A stretch of DNA of 64,000 nucleotides from Papaver somniferum (GCF_003573695.1 NC_039358.1:15004637-15068636); one strand, 5' to 3'; counted from the first letter of the stretch, positions 11,040 through 22,034 are shown. Numbers and translations: made by a program. The notes: generated by a model from the letters alone, not told the origin.

Positions 11040-11161
11040 AATATTCCCAAACTTATTATTTGCTAATTCTCGAGCAAAAGTAAAATCCTAACCCACCGTC
11101 GCAGGCAACGCGATTGCACTTGGCATGTACAACAAGCCTTTGAACCCCTAGGTGGCCCTAG
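11040..11161 (-). mobile_element. G1 3' untranslated region and polypurine tract
   Basis: The minus strand carries TTTGCTCGAGAATTAGC followed by AAGTTTGGGAATATT (11040-11054), which resembles the polypurine tract before Athila/Tat 3' LTRs. The region is cut at 11161 by the C2 insertion and resumes at 29896. Confidence 0.45.
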
Positions 11162-12194
11162 TGAAAACCGGGGGTCTAACAACCACACCCAATATTTCGT
11201 TTAGCAATCTGTATGGACTAACTCTAATATAATTTCAAGAGAATCAACTAGACAGTCAGACTCAATCTTAAGAAAAGTATATCAACGAGTTATATGTAAA
11301 TTCAATCAGCAATTAAACAAATAGGAATTTGCGAGCCCGATTGAATATAAGAAATAAATTGGACGGTATCAAAAACCAATATCCAACTGTCAATCAATTT
11401 AATCAACAACCAAAGGTTGGATTCACAATTGATGGATTCACAATTGATTGAAATTACACACAACCTGTGATATTTCAATTATATAAACAAATATAATGCG
11501 GAAAAGAAATAACACAGACACCAGAAGTTTTGTTAACGACGAAACCACAAATACAAAAAAAACTCGGGATCTAGTCCAGATTTGAACACCACACTGTATT
11601 AAGCCGCTATAGACACTAGCCTACTCCAAATTAACTTCAGACTGGAATGTAGTTGAGCCCTAACCAATCCCACACTAATCAAGGTATAGTTGCTCCTTAC
11701 GTCTCTGAACCCCATCAGGATTATACGCACTTGATTCCCTTAGCTGATCTCGCCCATACCTAAGAGTTTCTACGAACCAAAGTTGAAGACTTGATAAACC
11801 AATCTGTTTCACACAGAAAAGTATATTGAATAGATAAATCTATTTCCCACATATATACCTATGAGTTTTGTTTCTTCTTTTGATAAATCAAGGTAAACAA
11901 GAACCAATCGATATGCCGGACTTATATTCCCGAAGAACAGCCTAGAAATATCAATCACCATATAATAATCTTAATTTTATGGAAACGAAACAAGATATTG
12001 TGGAATCACAAACGATGAGACGAAGATGTTTGTGACTAATTTTTATCTTGCCTATCGGAGATTAAATCTCGAGAAAATCTTAGAGAAGATAATACTCAAT
12101 CACGATAGAAAAATAGCAAGATCAGAACACGCAACTACAGAGAAAATAGTTGGGTCTGCCTTCACAATCCCAATGAAGTCTTTAAGTCGTTAAC

Positions 12195-13834
12195 TGATGA
12201 GTGCCAAATATTGTATATATTTATCCCTTTTTGTTGGCATTTTAACTCATCTTTTATGCATTAATTCTACATTTTATCCCATATTCTGTATTTTCATTGT
12301 TTTCAAGAATAAATATTTTTATTAATTAATTTTGCATTTTTAGGTAATAAATAAAGTTCGGATGAGTCGCGGAGCGAAAAGAGCAGAAAAGTAGTGAAAA
12401 GCCGGGAGAAATTACGCAAGGAAGCTGCGAAGAATGGTGCGCACAACCTCATTTTCTACACACAAAAGCGCCTCCGTTCTCAGCCATCAGATCATTTCTC
12501 AGAAGCATCCGACGGTCGCTCCTTCATAGATCATCAAAATCTGATGTCCCTACCGAGCACCACAGCGCTGAAATTCCAAGCCTTCAGATTAGATGGTAGT
12601 TGAATCCAACGGTCGCTCCTATGCCTGTGCATCAACTCCCGATGATTCCGCCTTACACTACAGCACCTAACCTAATCTAGCACCGTTGACTTCGTTGTGT
12701 TCCACATCCAACGGTCGCTACAAACTGCTTCTCTCTTAGCCGTCCGATCTACCTACCATCTCCATATCCAGCGGCTCAGCTCGCCAAACATCGAACCAGA
12801 TGCTCCCGCTTCACACCCTAGCACCGAATCCTATTATCCACCCAAACAACCCATCGCCCCAAAACTTCATCTCCTTCACCCGACAGTTGCAGAGCTCTGC
12901 AACTCCACCACCTCCCCTCTCTGCCGCTGTCACTTCCGTCACCACCACCAGTTCCATCACTGCCACTACTATCTCTTCGCCGACAACATCCCCAACACCC
13001 TAGCCTAGCTATTTTCTTCATCTCACAACCTCTGAAACCCTAGGTTTTGGGGTGAGTAAAATAGCTAGAAATTAGGGGACAATAGGAGAAGGAAAAGCAT
13101 CAGAGAAACATCAAGAAGCATGGGTCGAGCAAATTTTGGAGTGTTGCAGTACTGCCTTCTTTTCTTGGCCCTGTGCACTGCTGCTTCCTCTCCTGCTGCC
13201 ATTCTTTGTTGCAGCTGTTGTTTTCCCTTGTTGCAGCACTGTTGTTAGCCCAGCTGCTACTGCTTGCATCTGCTCTGCTGTGCACTCAAGCCCAAAGCTC
13301 ACTTCCAAAAGCCCAGAGCACAATTTGAGCCCAACCGTAAGACCAAAACCAAAGCCCAGTTCATTAAGGCCCAAGTCAAATTCATTGTTAAGGCCCAGCC
13401 CAATTCATAAGTGAACAACTGAGCACAAGACTCAGTTCACTGTAAGGCCAGAGCCTAGTGAACTGTTAAGCCCAAGTCATAGTTGAACTGTTGAGCCCAA
13501 AGCTCAGACCAGTTTCTAGAACCAAAGCCCATTTGCACTTCAAAGATAACTGAGCCCAAGCTCAGTTCATTTTATCTTTAACAAACCCACTAAGCCCAAT
13601 TCATTCAAAGGGCATTCAAACCCATTAGCACTCAAAACCCCATTTAAGCCAAAAGGCTTCTAAACCCAAAGCAAATCTAGGAACCCAATTAGCTAAAACA
13701 CTTCTGAAACACACCCAATCTCTGTGGATCGACCCGTACTTGCACGAGCTACAACTGACGACCGTGCACTTGCGGTATTACTGTAGGCCCGCGTTTCATT
13801 ACGCTCAATTTTATACACATCTCCGGGCCCACCA
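12195..13834 (+). repeat. T array LTR1 (1640 bp, internal deletion)
   Basis: Compared with LTR2 it lacks about 1.0 kb, equivalent to about 21926-22925, with the junction at 13140/13141. The lost part contains the TATAAATAG box, so this 5' LTR has no recognisable promoter. The segment before the junction is nearly identical to LTR2, whereas the last 200 bp match LTR3 better than LTR2 (for example CTCAAAACCCCATTTAAGCC at about 13631). LTR1 therefore looks like a mosaic. Confidence 0.9.
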
Positions 13835-13840
13835 AGTTTT

Positions 13841-13858
13841 TGGCGCCGCTGCCGGGGA
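13841..13858 (+). other. Primer binding site of internal A (tRNA-Asp type)
   Basis: TGGCGCCGCTGCCGGGGA lies six bases after the LTR end. From memory it is complementary to the plant tRNA-Asp 3' end with one mismatch, as in Athila elements. Confidence 0.85.
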
Positions 13859-14661
13859 TTGGTGCTGTGTTTTATCTGTGTTTTTTAGCTATTTTGTATT
13901 TCATTTCATAGCATTTGCATCTGCATCTGCTTCATTTCATTTGCTGTTGGACCTGCTGTTCTGAACCTGTTTTTCCTCTGCTGGGACGCCACCAAGGAAA
14001 AGAACCAAAACCCAACTGGGTTTTTGCAACAATATCAGAGCAGCTGGGCTGTGCTAAAAAGGTAAGCCTAAACCCATTTAATTGAGAGAACCCAACCTGT
14101 GGGCTTCCAATTTTTTTAATTGTGGGCTTGTAATAATTAACCCAATTTTTTGGGCTTTTTATTTTTCTATTTTGGGTTTGTAATAATTTATTTTTGGGCT
14201 TGTTGTTTAATTTGTGGGCTTGTATTTATTTTGTGTGGGCTTGTTTAAATTTTTCCATTGGACTTGTATTTTGGACTCTGGGTTTAAACCCAGCTGATAA
14301 CCGATTGTGGGCCGCAGCCTTCCTTCCATTTCATTAGAGGCTTGCACAGTGGGCTTGCTCCCATTCAAAAACCAAATTTTATTTTTTTTAATTTTATTTT
14401 TCTTTAAAAAAAAAAAAAAAAAAAAAAAATATTTCTACTTTGCTCCCAATTTTAAAACCAAATTTTTACTTGCTCCCATCTTAAACCAAATTTTTATTTT
14501 TACTCCCATTTTAAACCAAATTTTCAAATGTCTCCCACCAAAACCAAATTTTTCCCAAAAATCCAAACCCTTTAAAAACCAAATTTTTCCCAAAAATCCA
14601 AACCCTTTAAAAACCAAATTTTGGGCTTTGTAACATAGTTACTTAGCTTTTGAGCCCAATC
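13859..14661 (+). other. Leader of internal A with TGGGCTT and CTCCCAAAACC repeats
   Basis: No ORF with an identifiable domain. Positions 14098-14360 carry about ten TGGGCTT or TGGGCCG motifs. Positions 14390-14430 are A-rich, with a run of more than 20 A. Positions 14440-14625 are tandem variants of CTCCCA plus ACCAAATTTT, including an exact 35-bp-scale duplication around 14548-14618. The TGGGCTT block is complementary to the AGCCCA-rich U5 end of the LTR on the other side of the primer site. Confidence 0.7.
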
Positions 14662-16422
14662 ATGTATAGATCTTTTTCTACAGTTGGGGAATACAATAAA
14701 TCCCTTAGAGAACTTGCGTATGGACAAACTTCACGTTATGAACCTTCCACGGACCATGATGTCAATAGTCATAGGAATTATTATGGACATTTTCAAAGTC
14801 CCGAGCCGCAATACATGAACCCTAATGACTATTCATACATGCATCATTCGCCACAACGTGAAAATGAACATTTTGCTAGTGCCTCACTCACACAATCATC
14901 ACTTATGGATCAAATAGAAGCTCGAATCACAGCTTTAGAAATGCAATCACATGAGGAATCTATCACATCTAATTTTCTTAGGCAACCTGAAATCTATGCA
15001 TGTCCCGCATGTGGTAGTTTAGACCACCCTGTTGAGAATTGTCATATTTTGCATAATTTTAGGCAATCTAGAGAAAATCCAAGGTATGAAATGCCCATAA
15101 ATTGTGAGAATGGTAGTCATTGGGACCATAATCAATCCTTTGAGGGTTGCGATCAATCTTTTATAAACCCTAATGACCATGCACACATGTACCAATCACC
15201 ACAATTTGAACATGAAGAATTTTGTACTCCCATGAATTTAGACTCCACCACAGAAGCTTTCAGACTTAGTGAGCAAAACTTCGATAGATCTACATCACGA
15301 ATTCAGGCATATTTAGATCAGATTTTGCTTCACCTACAAAAGGAGGAAATTCATGAGGAAATGTATGTTGTCCCTAATGAAGTGTCTAGTCCCATTCATA
15401 TAAATAATGTTGAATATGAACCTAATTTAGAGGAACATGAATCGACTAACGACACCACCACTTTTAATGAGGACCAATATGCATGCTACCATGATGATGA
15501 TTATGATGATTATGATGATGTGTTAGAAGAACATGAAAATATTGTGGAACCTATTGGTTCAATAACATATGGCTTCTCGCCCTCGACCTTCATGAATGTT
15601 GTTTTTTCTGATACTCATGGTAATTCATATGATTTTGATATTGACATGGGATTCGTACAATTATTCTGTGAAGATGAGCATGACATAGGAATAGTTGAAT
15701 CTTCTGTAGACACTAATATGCATGAAAATATATTTGATGTGTCTGATTCTCTACCTAGGTCACATTGTGATATTTCTCCTGATTTGCCGATGCATGAGAA
15801 TAAATTTGTTGATGATGTTGATGATTCTAAGTGTGAACCTGCCAATGTGATTGATGATTGTGAGCATGATGTGACATGTGTAGATGAGTTAGAAGATTTT
15901 GATTTGATTGATAATGATATGCCTATTCTTCTACCTAAGTCACAATCTGATGGCCTTCCACCCAACCTAGATTTGGTTTGTACCAATATTATAAAACCAA
16001 TTTCTCTGAGAATGCCCAACCTAGGTTTGGAACTGTGTGCTTCCCAAGTCCTCTTGGACTATTTTGCTTCCAAATATAATACATTTGAGGAACCACAGTT
16101 GGAAATAGCATGTTTGCCCGTCCCTAGCACAGTTCATTTTGAGCTAGACCTTGTGCATGATGAACCCCCAAAACTGCGCGATTTTGTTTTCAAAATTATA
16201 TCTTCTGTAAAATCCAGGTTTGGGGGTAGCTCATTTTGTTTCACAGTTTCACTTGCGTTTCTTTCCTGTTATTATTGTGTGAAGCTGTTGAAATGTCTAC
16301 ACTTCGTCTTTTGGGTTGATCCTCAACTCTTTAGGTTGTTAGTGTATGGTGAATTTTTTGTATATAATCCAGTAGATAAAATTTTAAAAACCCTTTTGTT
16401 CCTTTTGTATATATTTTGCTAA
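14662..16422 (+). CDS. Zinc-knuckle ORF of the T element, Gag-like or accessory, unknown function
   Basis: This is a 586-residue open frame from the first ATG (14662) after the leader; an in-frame TTG lies four codons upstream. A CX2CX4HX4C knuckle is visible at residues C114, C117, H122, C127 (CPACGSLDHPVENC), a nucleic-acid-binding motif of retrotransposon Gag. The rest is acidic, with Asp-rich repeats (DDDYDDYDD near residue 285), and the C-terminal third has a conserved-looking region (IISSVKSRFGGSSF, FWVDPQLFRLLVYGEFFVYN). No capsid fold, protease or polymerase is recognised. The copy at 18669-19607 keeps the same frame with many synonymous or conservative changes, which suggests past constraint. 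There the frame stops 14 codons earlier, so the last residues here probably come from a small indel. It may be a Gag-like protein of a non-autonomous element that relies on enzymes from a relative. Confidence 0.7.
   Translation: MYRSFSTVGEYNKSLRELAYGQTSRYEPSTDHDVNSHRNYYGHFQSPEPQYMNPNDYSYMHHSPQRENEHFASASLTQSSLMDQIEARITALEMQSHEESITSNFLRQPEIYACPACGSLDHPVENCHILHNFRQSRENPRYEMPINCENGSHWDHNQSFEGCDQSFINPNDHAHMYQSPQFEHEEFCTPMNLDSTTEAFRLSEQNFDRSTSRIQAYLDQILLHLQKEEIHEEMYVVPNEVSSPIHINNVEYEPNLEEHESTNDTTTFNEDQYACYHDDDYDDYDDVLEEHENIVEPIGSITYGFSPSTFMNVVFSDTHGNSYDFDIDMGFVQLFCEDEHDIGIVESSVDTNMHENIFDVSDSLPRSHCDISPDLPMHENKFVDDVDDSKCEPANVIDDCEHDVTCVDELEDFDLIDNDMPILLPKSQSDGLPPNLDLVCTNIIKPISLRMPNLGLELCASQVLLDYFASKYNTFEEPQLEIACLPVPSTVHFELDLVHDEPPKLRDFVFKIISSVKSRFGGSSFCFTVSLAFLSCYYCVKLLKCLHFVFWVDPQLFRLLVYGEFFVYNPVDKILKTLLFLLYIFC
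16216..16228 (+). other. Polypurine-like 13-mer, first copy (inside ORF)
   Basis: AGGTTTGGGGGTA is identical to the sequence at the true 3' polypurine tract (17780-17792). Here it lies inside the coding frame (the SRFGGSS region). It is conserved in internal B at 19443-19455. Confidence 0.6.
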
Positions 16423-16599
16423 TCCAATATGATCTCGGTTGAAATATGTTGGATTTTTGCCTTGAATAACGGAGTTTTAATTCTGCTTTCGCCGAAATCG
16501 GGTATTCTCTCTCCTTTTACTCTACTCAGCATGTTCCTCTTCATATATTGTTTTATAATTCTTTCCATATTTTGAAACATTGAGGACAATGTTTAGTTT

Positions 16600-16612
16600 A
16601 GGTTTGGGGGTA
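16600..16612 (+). other. Polypurine-like 13-mer, second copy (after ORF)
   Basis: AGGTTTGGGGGTA is preceded by TTGAGGACAATGTTTAGTTT, which resembles the TTGAGGACAAGTAAAATTC before the terminal tract. Equivalent copies are at 19820-19832 and 24647-24659. It may be an additional plus-strand priming site or the trace of an internal duplication. Confidence 0.6.
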
Positions 16613-17253
16613 TAGAGTAGATACCACGATAATATGCTATAATTGAAAACAAAACTCCTTCTTCTTTTTGAAAAAATTGAAAAATTTCAAAAAAAATTAA
16701 AAAATCAAAATTCATAAAAAAATTAAAAAAATGAAAAATCATAAAAATGGAGCTCATTTACCTTGAAATGTTGACTCTTGTGCAAATATGTATTTTTATT
16801 AGGAGTCTTAGTCTAGATATTTAGGCACCCTGATTCTAGCACAATTCACATAGTGATAAGAAATTTGCACGCGCACGATCTACCAATACATGTATGGCCT
16901 CGATCTTCAAGGTGTTTGATAGGAAGTTACGATTGCCAATCACTTTAGAATACTGAACGAAACTTGACTAGCTTGTTCTTTGGTTGGTTGGGATAGAAGG
17001 TGGAGGTTACATTAAGAAAGACAACCATCGAATTTAACTGGGTGCATCAAAAAGGGCTACCTCTTGCAAAGTGTCATGTAATCTTTTGTTTCCTTTTGTA
17101 TATGTATCAAAAGTGTTTCTTCAAAAAAAAAAAATAAATAAAAAAATATCAGAAAAATACAAAAAAAAAAAAATCAAGTATTTATCAATTCCATTTTCTC
17201 TTGTTCCAAAAATAAAAGAGAGTAGTCAATGTAAATAAGAGTCATGTAAAGAG

Positions 17254-17463
17254 TCATTTTGTTGTTTCATTGTAATAAGCAAGGAGGGTGTATGCCATTG
17301 ATGTACAACGCGAGTAATTGTGAAATACCTCCAACTCATTCACAATTCTCGTAAAGTCCGGACAGCTAGCTAGATTTCGACCTTGGTTCTTAGCCTGAGA
17401 AACTATCTCTTGGTGATTAGTAGTCATAACTTCAGATCTTTCTTTACACATGTGTAGATACAC
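17254..17463 (-). CDS. Small antisense ORF conserved in three T internal copies
   Basis: This is a 69-residue minus ORF starting MYLHMCKERSEVMTTNHQEI. The copies at 20437-20646 and 25199-25471 (the latter longer at its C-terminus) are nearly identical over the first 60 residues, with only single substitutions such as P/T and S/L. It has no domain that I recognise. It overlaps the 3' UTR of the element. Conservation may reflect only the high similarity of the copies or a constraint on the RNA, so a protein product is uncertain. Confidence 0.25.
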   Translation of the reverse strand: MYLHMCKERSEVMTTNHQEIVSQAKNQGRNLASCPDFTRIVNELEVFHNYSRCTSMAYTLLAYYNETTK

Positions 17464-17794
17464 TTTACACTCTTATCACATGTCTTTTTTTGTTATCAGT
17501 GCTAGGATTGTGCCTTCGATAACTAGATTGACATCTCCATTTTGCTGTGAGCTTAACTGACTTGCACATGTCACATTTGATGGAATCTGAGCTCATATTT
17601 TGTCCTTAGGTTTTGTAGGTACACCTCTGGTAAACCTTCACGAGACTTCAACTCGTCCACTAGGGACACTTAGTGGTTTAAAAGGCTTAGTGCATACGCT
17701 AAATGCATTCGAGAGACCAGCGACAGTGGTATAGGTAGGATTTCCTTAGTTTTGTTTTACTTGAGGACAAGTAAAATTCAGGTTTGGGGGTATT

Positions 17795-18668
17795 TGATGA
17801 GTGCCAAATAATGTATATATTTATCCCTTTTTGTTGGCATTTAACTCATCTTTTGTGCAGTAATTCTACATTTTATCCCATATTCTGTATTTTCATTGTT
17901 TTCAAGAATAAATATTTTTCTTACTTAATTTTGCATTTTTAGGTAATAAATAAAGTTTGGATGAATAGCATAGCGGAAAAGAGCAGAAAAGTAGTGAAAA
18001 GCCGGGAGGAATTACACAAGGAAGCCGCGAAGAATGTTGTGCACAAGACCAAAAGGCTAGAAGTGGGCTTGAAGAAGAAGAATTGTCCTTAAAGAAGATA
18101 TGGGCTTGGCATACCCAAGGCCCAAAACCCTTACCCAAACCCATTTTCTATATCCATACCCGCCTCCATTCTCAGCCGTTAGATCGGATCCATTTCATCA
18201 TCCAATGGTCGCTTCTTCATCGTTCATCAAAATCTGAAGTCCCTGCAAAACACCATAGTACCTAAATTCCAAGCCTTCGGATTAGATCACATTTAGATCC
18301 TACGGTCGCTTCTTTGCCTGCGCATCAAACCTCGATACTTCCGCTTAACACTACAACACCTAACTCCATCTGGTGTCGTCAATTTTGTTGTATCTCATAA
18401 TCCAACGGTCTCCACATACCTCTCCATCGTAGCCGTTCGATTCAATCTATATGGGATCATCCAACGCTCTTTACTTGCTGTTCATCAAAACTCGCTACAC
18501 CCGCTTCATACCGTAGAACCCGATACCCTATACCCAAACAAACACTTCCTTTCTCCCAAAACAGTCGAGCTTCTTCCCCTTCTCCCAAAATCAGTTGCAG
18601 AACCACCACCACCTCCATGCCCTGTCTCTGCAAACTGTCACTACCTCGCCTTCTCCACCACCACCACC
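17795..18668 (+). repeat. T array LTR1b, 3'-truncated and divergent
   Basis: It begins TGATGAGTGCCAAATAATG directly after a polypurine tract and aligns with the first part of the other LTRs, but from about 18035 its sequence differs strongly (it contains AAGACCAAAAGGCTAGAAG and CTCCATCTGGTGTCG, partly shared with LTR3). It stops near 18668, where it joins the middle of the element ORF. The lost part includes the promoter box, U5 and the primer site. Confidence 0.85.
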
Positions 18669-19607
18669 TCGACTAATGACACCACCACTTTTAATGAGGA
18701 CCAATATGCATGCTACCATGATGATGATTATGATGATTATGATGATATGTTAGAAGAACATGAAAATATTGTGGAACCTGTTGGTTCAATAACATATGGC
18801 TTCTCGCCCTCGACCTTCATGAATGTTGTTTTTTCTAATACTCATTGTAATTCATATGATTTTGATATTGACATGGGATTCGTACAATTATTCTGTGAAG
18901 ATGAGCATGACATAGGAATAGTTGAATCTTCTGTAGACACTAATATGCATGAAAATATATTTGATGTGTCTGATTCTCTACCTAGGTCACATTGTGATAT
19001 TTCTCCTGATTTGCCGATGCATGAGAATAAATTTGTTGATGATGTTGATGACTCTGATTGTGATCTTGCCAATTTGTTTGATGATTGTGAGCATGTTATG
19101 ACACTTGTAGAAGACTTAGGAGATGTTGATGTGATTAATAATGATGTGCCTATTCTTCTACATAAGTCACAATCTGTTGGCCTTCCACCCAACCTAGATT
19201 TGGTTTGTACCCATATTGTCAAACCAACTTTTCTGAGAGTCCCTAATCTAGGTTTGGAACTGTGTGCTTCCCAAGTCCTCTTGGACCATTTTGCATTTAA
19301 ATATAATATCTTTGAGGAACCACAGTTGGAAATTGCATGTTTGCCCGTCCATAGCAAAGTACACTTTGAGTTAGATCTTGTGCATGATGAACCCCCAAAA
19401 CTGCGCGATTTTGTTATCAAAATTATATCTTCTGTAAAATCCAGGTTTGGGGGTAGCTCATTTGGTTTCACAGCTTCACGTGCTTTTCTTTCATGTGTGA
19501 AGTTGTTGAAACCGCTACACTTTGTCTTTTGGGTTGATCCTCAACTCTTTAGATTGTTAGTGTATGGTGAATTTTTTGTATATAATCCAGTAGATAAAAT
19601 TTCTTAA
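18669..19607 (+). pseudogene. 5'-truncated second copy of the T-element ORF
   Basis: The frame enters at TCGACTAATGACACC, matching the codons at about 15450-15465 of the full copy, and runs in the same frame to a stop at 19607. The N-terminal 260 residues including the zinc knuckle are missing. It ends VDKIS, which is probably the ancestral C-terminus. Divergence from the first copy is visible along the whole length, mostly as isolated substitutions, so the duplication is not recent or the units came from different family members. Confidence 0.8.
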
Positions 19608-20978
19608 AAACCCTTTTGTTCCTTTTGTATATATTTTGCTAATCCAATATGATCTCGGCTGAAATATGTTGGATTTTTGCCTTGAATAACGGAGTTTTAA
19701 TTCTGCTTTCGCCGAAATCGGGTATTCTCTCTCCTTTTACTCTACTCAGCATGTCCTTTTCCATATGTTGCATTTTAATTCTTTCCATATTTTGAAACAT
19801 TGAGGACAATGTTTAGTTTAGGTTTGGGGGTATAGAGTAGATACCACGATAATATGCTATAATTGAAAACAAAACTCCATCTTTTTGAAAAAAATTGAAA
19901 AATTCCAAAAAAATTAAAAAATTAGAAAAATCATAAAAATGGAGCTCATTTACCTTGAAATGTTGACTCTTGTGCAAATATGTATTATTATTAGGAGTCT
20001 TAGTCTAGATATTTAGGCACCCTGATTCTAGCACAATTCACATAGTGATAAGAAATTTGCACGCGCACGATCTACCAATACATGTATGGCCTCGATCTTC
20101 AAGGTGTTTGATAGGAAGTTACGATTGCCAATCACTTTAGAATACTGAACGAAACTTGACTAGCTTGTTCTTTGGTTGGTTGGGATAGAAGGTGGAGGTT
20201 ACATTAAGAAAGACAACCATCGAATTTAACTGGGTGCATCAAAAAGGGCTACCTCTTGCAAAGTGTCATGTAATCTTTTGTTTTCTTTTGTATTTGTATC
20301 AAAAGTGTTTCCTTATTCAAAAAAAAAAAAAAAAAAATCAGAAAAATACAAAAAAATCAAGTATTTATCAATTCCATCCTCTCTTGTTCCAAAAATAAAA
20401 GAGAGTAGTCAATGTAAATAAGAGTCATGTAAAGAGTCATTTTGTTGTTTCATTGTAATAAGCAAGGAGGGTGTATGCCATTGATGTACAACGCGAGTAA
20501 TTGTGAAATACCTCCAACTCATTCACAATTCTCGTAAAGTCCGTACAGCTAGCTAGATTTCGACCTTGGTTCTTAGCCTGAGAAACTATCTCTTGGTGAT
20601 TAGTAGTCATAACTTCAGATCTTTCTTTACACATGTGTAGATACACTTTACACTCTTATCACATGTCTTTTTTTGTTATCAGTGCTAGGATTGTGCCTTT
20701 GATAGCTAGATTGACATCTCCATTTTGCTGTGAGCTTTAACTGTTTTGCACATGTCACATTTGATGGAATCTGAGCTTATATTTTGTCCTTAGGTTTTGT
20801 AGGCACACCTCTGGTAAACCTTCACGAGACTTCAACTCGTCCACTAGGGACACTTAGTGGTTTAAAAGGCTTAGTGCATACGCTAAATGCATTCGAGAGA
20901 CCAGCGACAGTGGTATAGTTAGGATTTCCTTAGTTTTGTTTTACTTGAGGACAAGTAAAATTCAGGTTTGGGGGTATT
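19608..20978 (+). other. 3' untranslated region of internal B
   Basis: It is collinear with 16423-17794, with A-run length changes. The polypurine tract is at 20964-20976, directly before LTR2. The antisense ORF copy lies at 20437-20646. Confidence 0.75.
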
Positions 20979-22025
20979 TGATGAGTGCCAAATATTGTAT
21001 ATATTTATCCCTTTTTGTTGGCATTTTAACTCATCTTTTATGCATTAATTCTACATTTTATCCCATATTCTGTATTTTCATTGTTTTCAAGAATAAATAT
21101 TTTTATTAATTAATTTTGCATTTTTAGGTAATAAATAAAGTTCGGATGAGTCGCGGAGCGAAAAGAGCAGAAAAGTAGTGAAAAGCCGGGAGAAATTACG
21201 CAAGGAAGCTGCGAAGAATGGTGCGCACAACCTCATTTTCTACACACAAAAGCGCCTCCGTTCTCAGCCATCAGATCATTTCTCAGAAGCATCCGACGGT
21301 CGCTCCTTCATAGATCATCAAAATCTGATGTCCCTACCGAGCACCACAGCGCTGAAATTCCAAGCCTTCAGATTAGATGGTAGTTGAATCCAACGGTCGC
21401 TCCTATGCCTGTGCATCAACTCCCGATGATTCCGCCTTACACTACAGCACCTAACCTAATCTAGCACCGTTGACTTCGTTGTGTTCCACATCCAACGGTC
21501 GCTACAAACTGCTTCTCTCTTAGCCGTCCGATCTACCTACCATCTCCATATCCAGCGGCTCAGCTCGCCAAACATCGAACCAGATGCTCCCGCTTCACAC
21601 CCTAGCACCGAATCCTATTATCCACCCAAACAACCCATCGCCCCAAACCTTCATCTCCTTCACCCGACAGTTGCAGAGCTCTGCAACTCCACCACCTCCC
21701 CTCTCTGCCGCTGTCACTTCCGTCACCACCACCAGTTCCATCACTGCCACTACTATCTCTTCGCCGACAACATCCCCAACACCCTAGCCTAGCTATTTTC
21801 TTCATCTCACAACCTCTGAAACCCTAGGTTTTGGGGTGAGTAAAATAGCTAGAAATTAGGGGACAATAGGAGAAGGAAAAGCATCAGAGAAACATCAAGA
21901 AGCATGGGTCGAGCAAATTTTGGAGTTTGGAAGCTAAATTTTGGGTAATAATTTAAACCCTAATTGTACTGTTGAGTGAGGACATTTGGGGAAAATGGGT
22001 GTAAACCCTAATTTGCTAATTTAGG

Positions 22026-22034
22026 TATAAATAG
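22026..22034 (+). promoter_or_regulatory. TATA box of LTR2
   Basis: TATAAATAG in GGTATAAATAGAACTGATG is conserved at 26864-26872 in LTR3 and deleted in LTR1 and LTR1b. Its position, about 1.05 kb into the LTR, fits the U3/R border. Confidence 0.65.

Larger units (their letters stand above)
16423..17794 (+). other. 3' untranslated region of internal A ending in the polypurine tract
   Basis: AT-rich sequence with A-runs at 16670-16745 and 17125-17175 and no plus-strand ORF of note. The polypurine tract AGGTTTGGGGGTA at 17780-17792 touches the TGATGAG start of LTR1b. An antisense ORF at 17254-17463 is preserved in the other internal copies. The same region is repeated at 19608-20978 and 24425-25803. 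Confidence 0.75.

Noticed and set aside
12394..13008. Plus ORFs of 69 and 103 codons repeated at 21178-21792 and 26003-26212
   Set aside because: They lie in the first third of the T LTRs; identity between copies reflects LTR similarity. The second frame is not kept in LTR3.
14404..14430. Long A-run as the tail of a SINE or processed pseudogene
   Set aside because: It lies inside the leader of the T element and no pol III promoter boxes or gene copy precede it.
15615..16019. Minus ORF of 134 codons (and 18842-19471, 209 codons)
   Set aside because: Mirror frames of the acidic T-element ORF; a codon-bias shadow without motifs.
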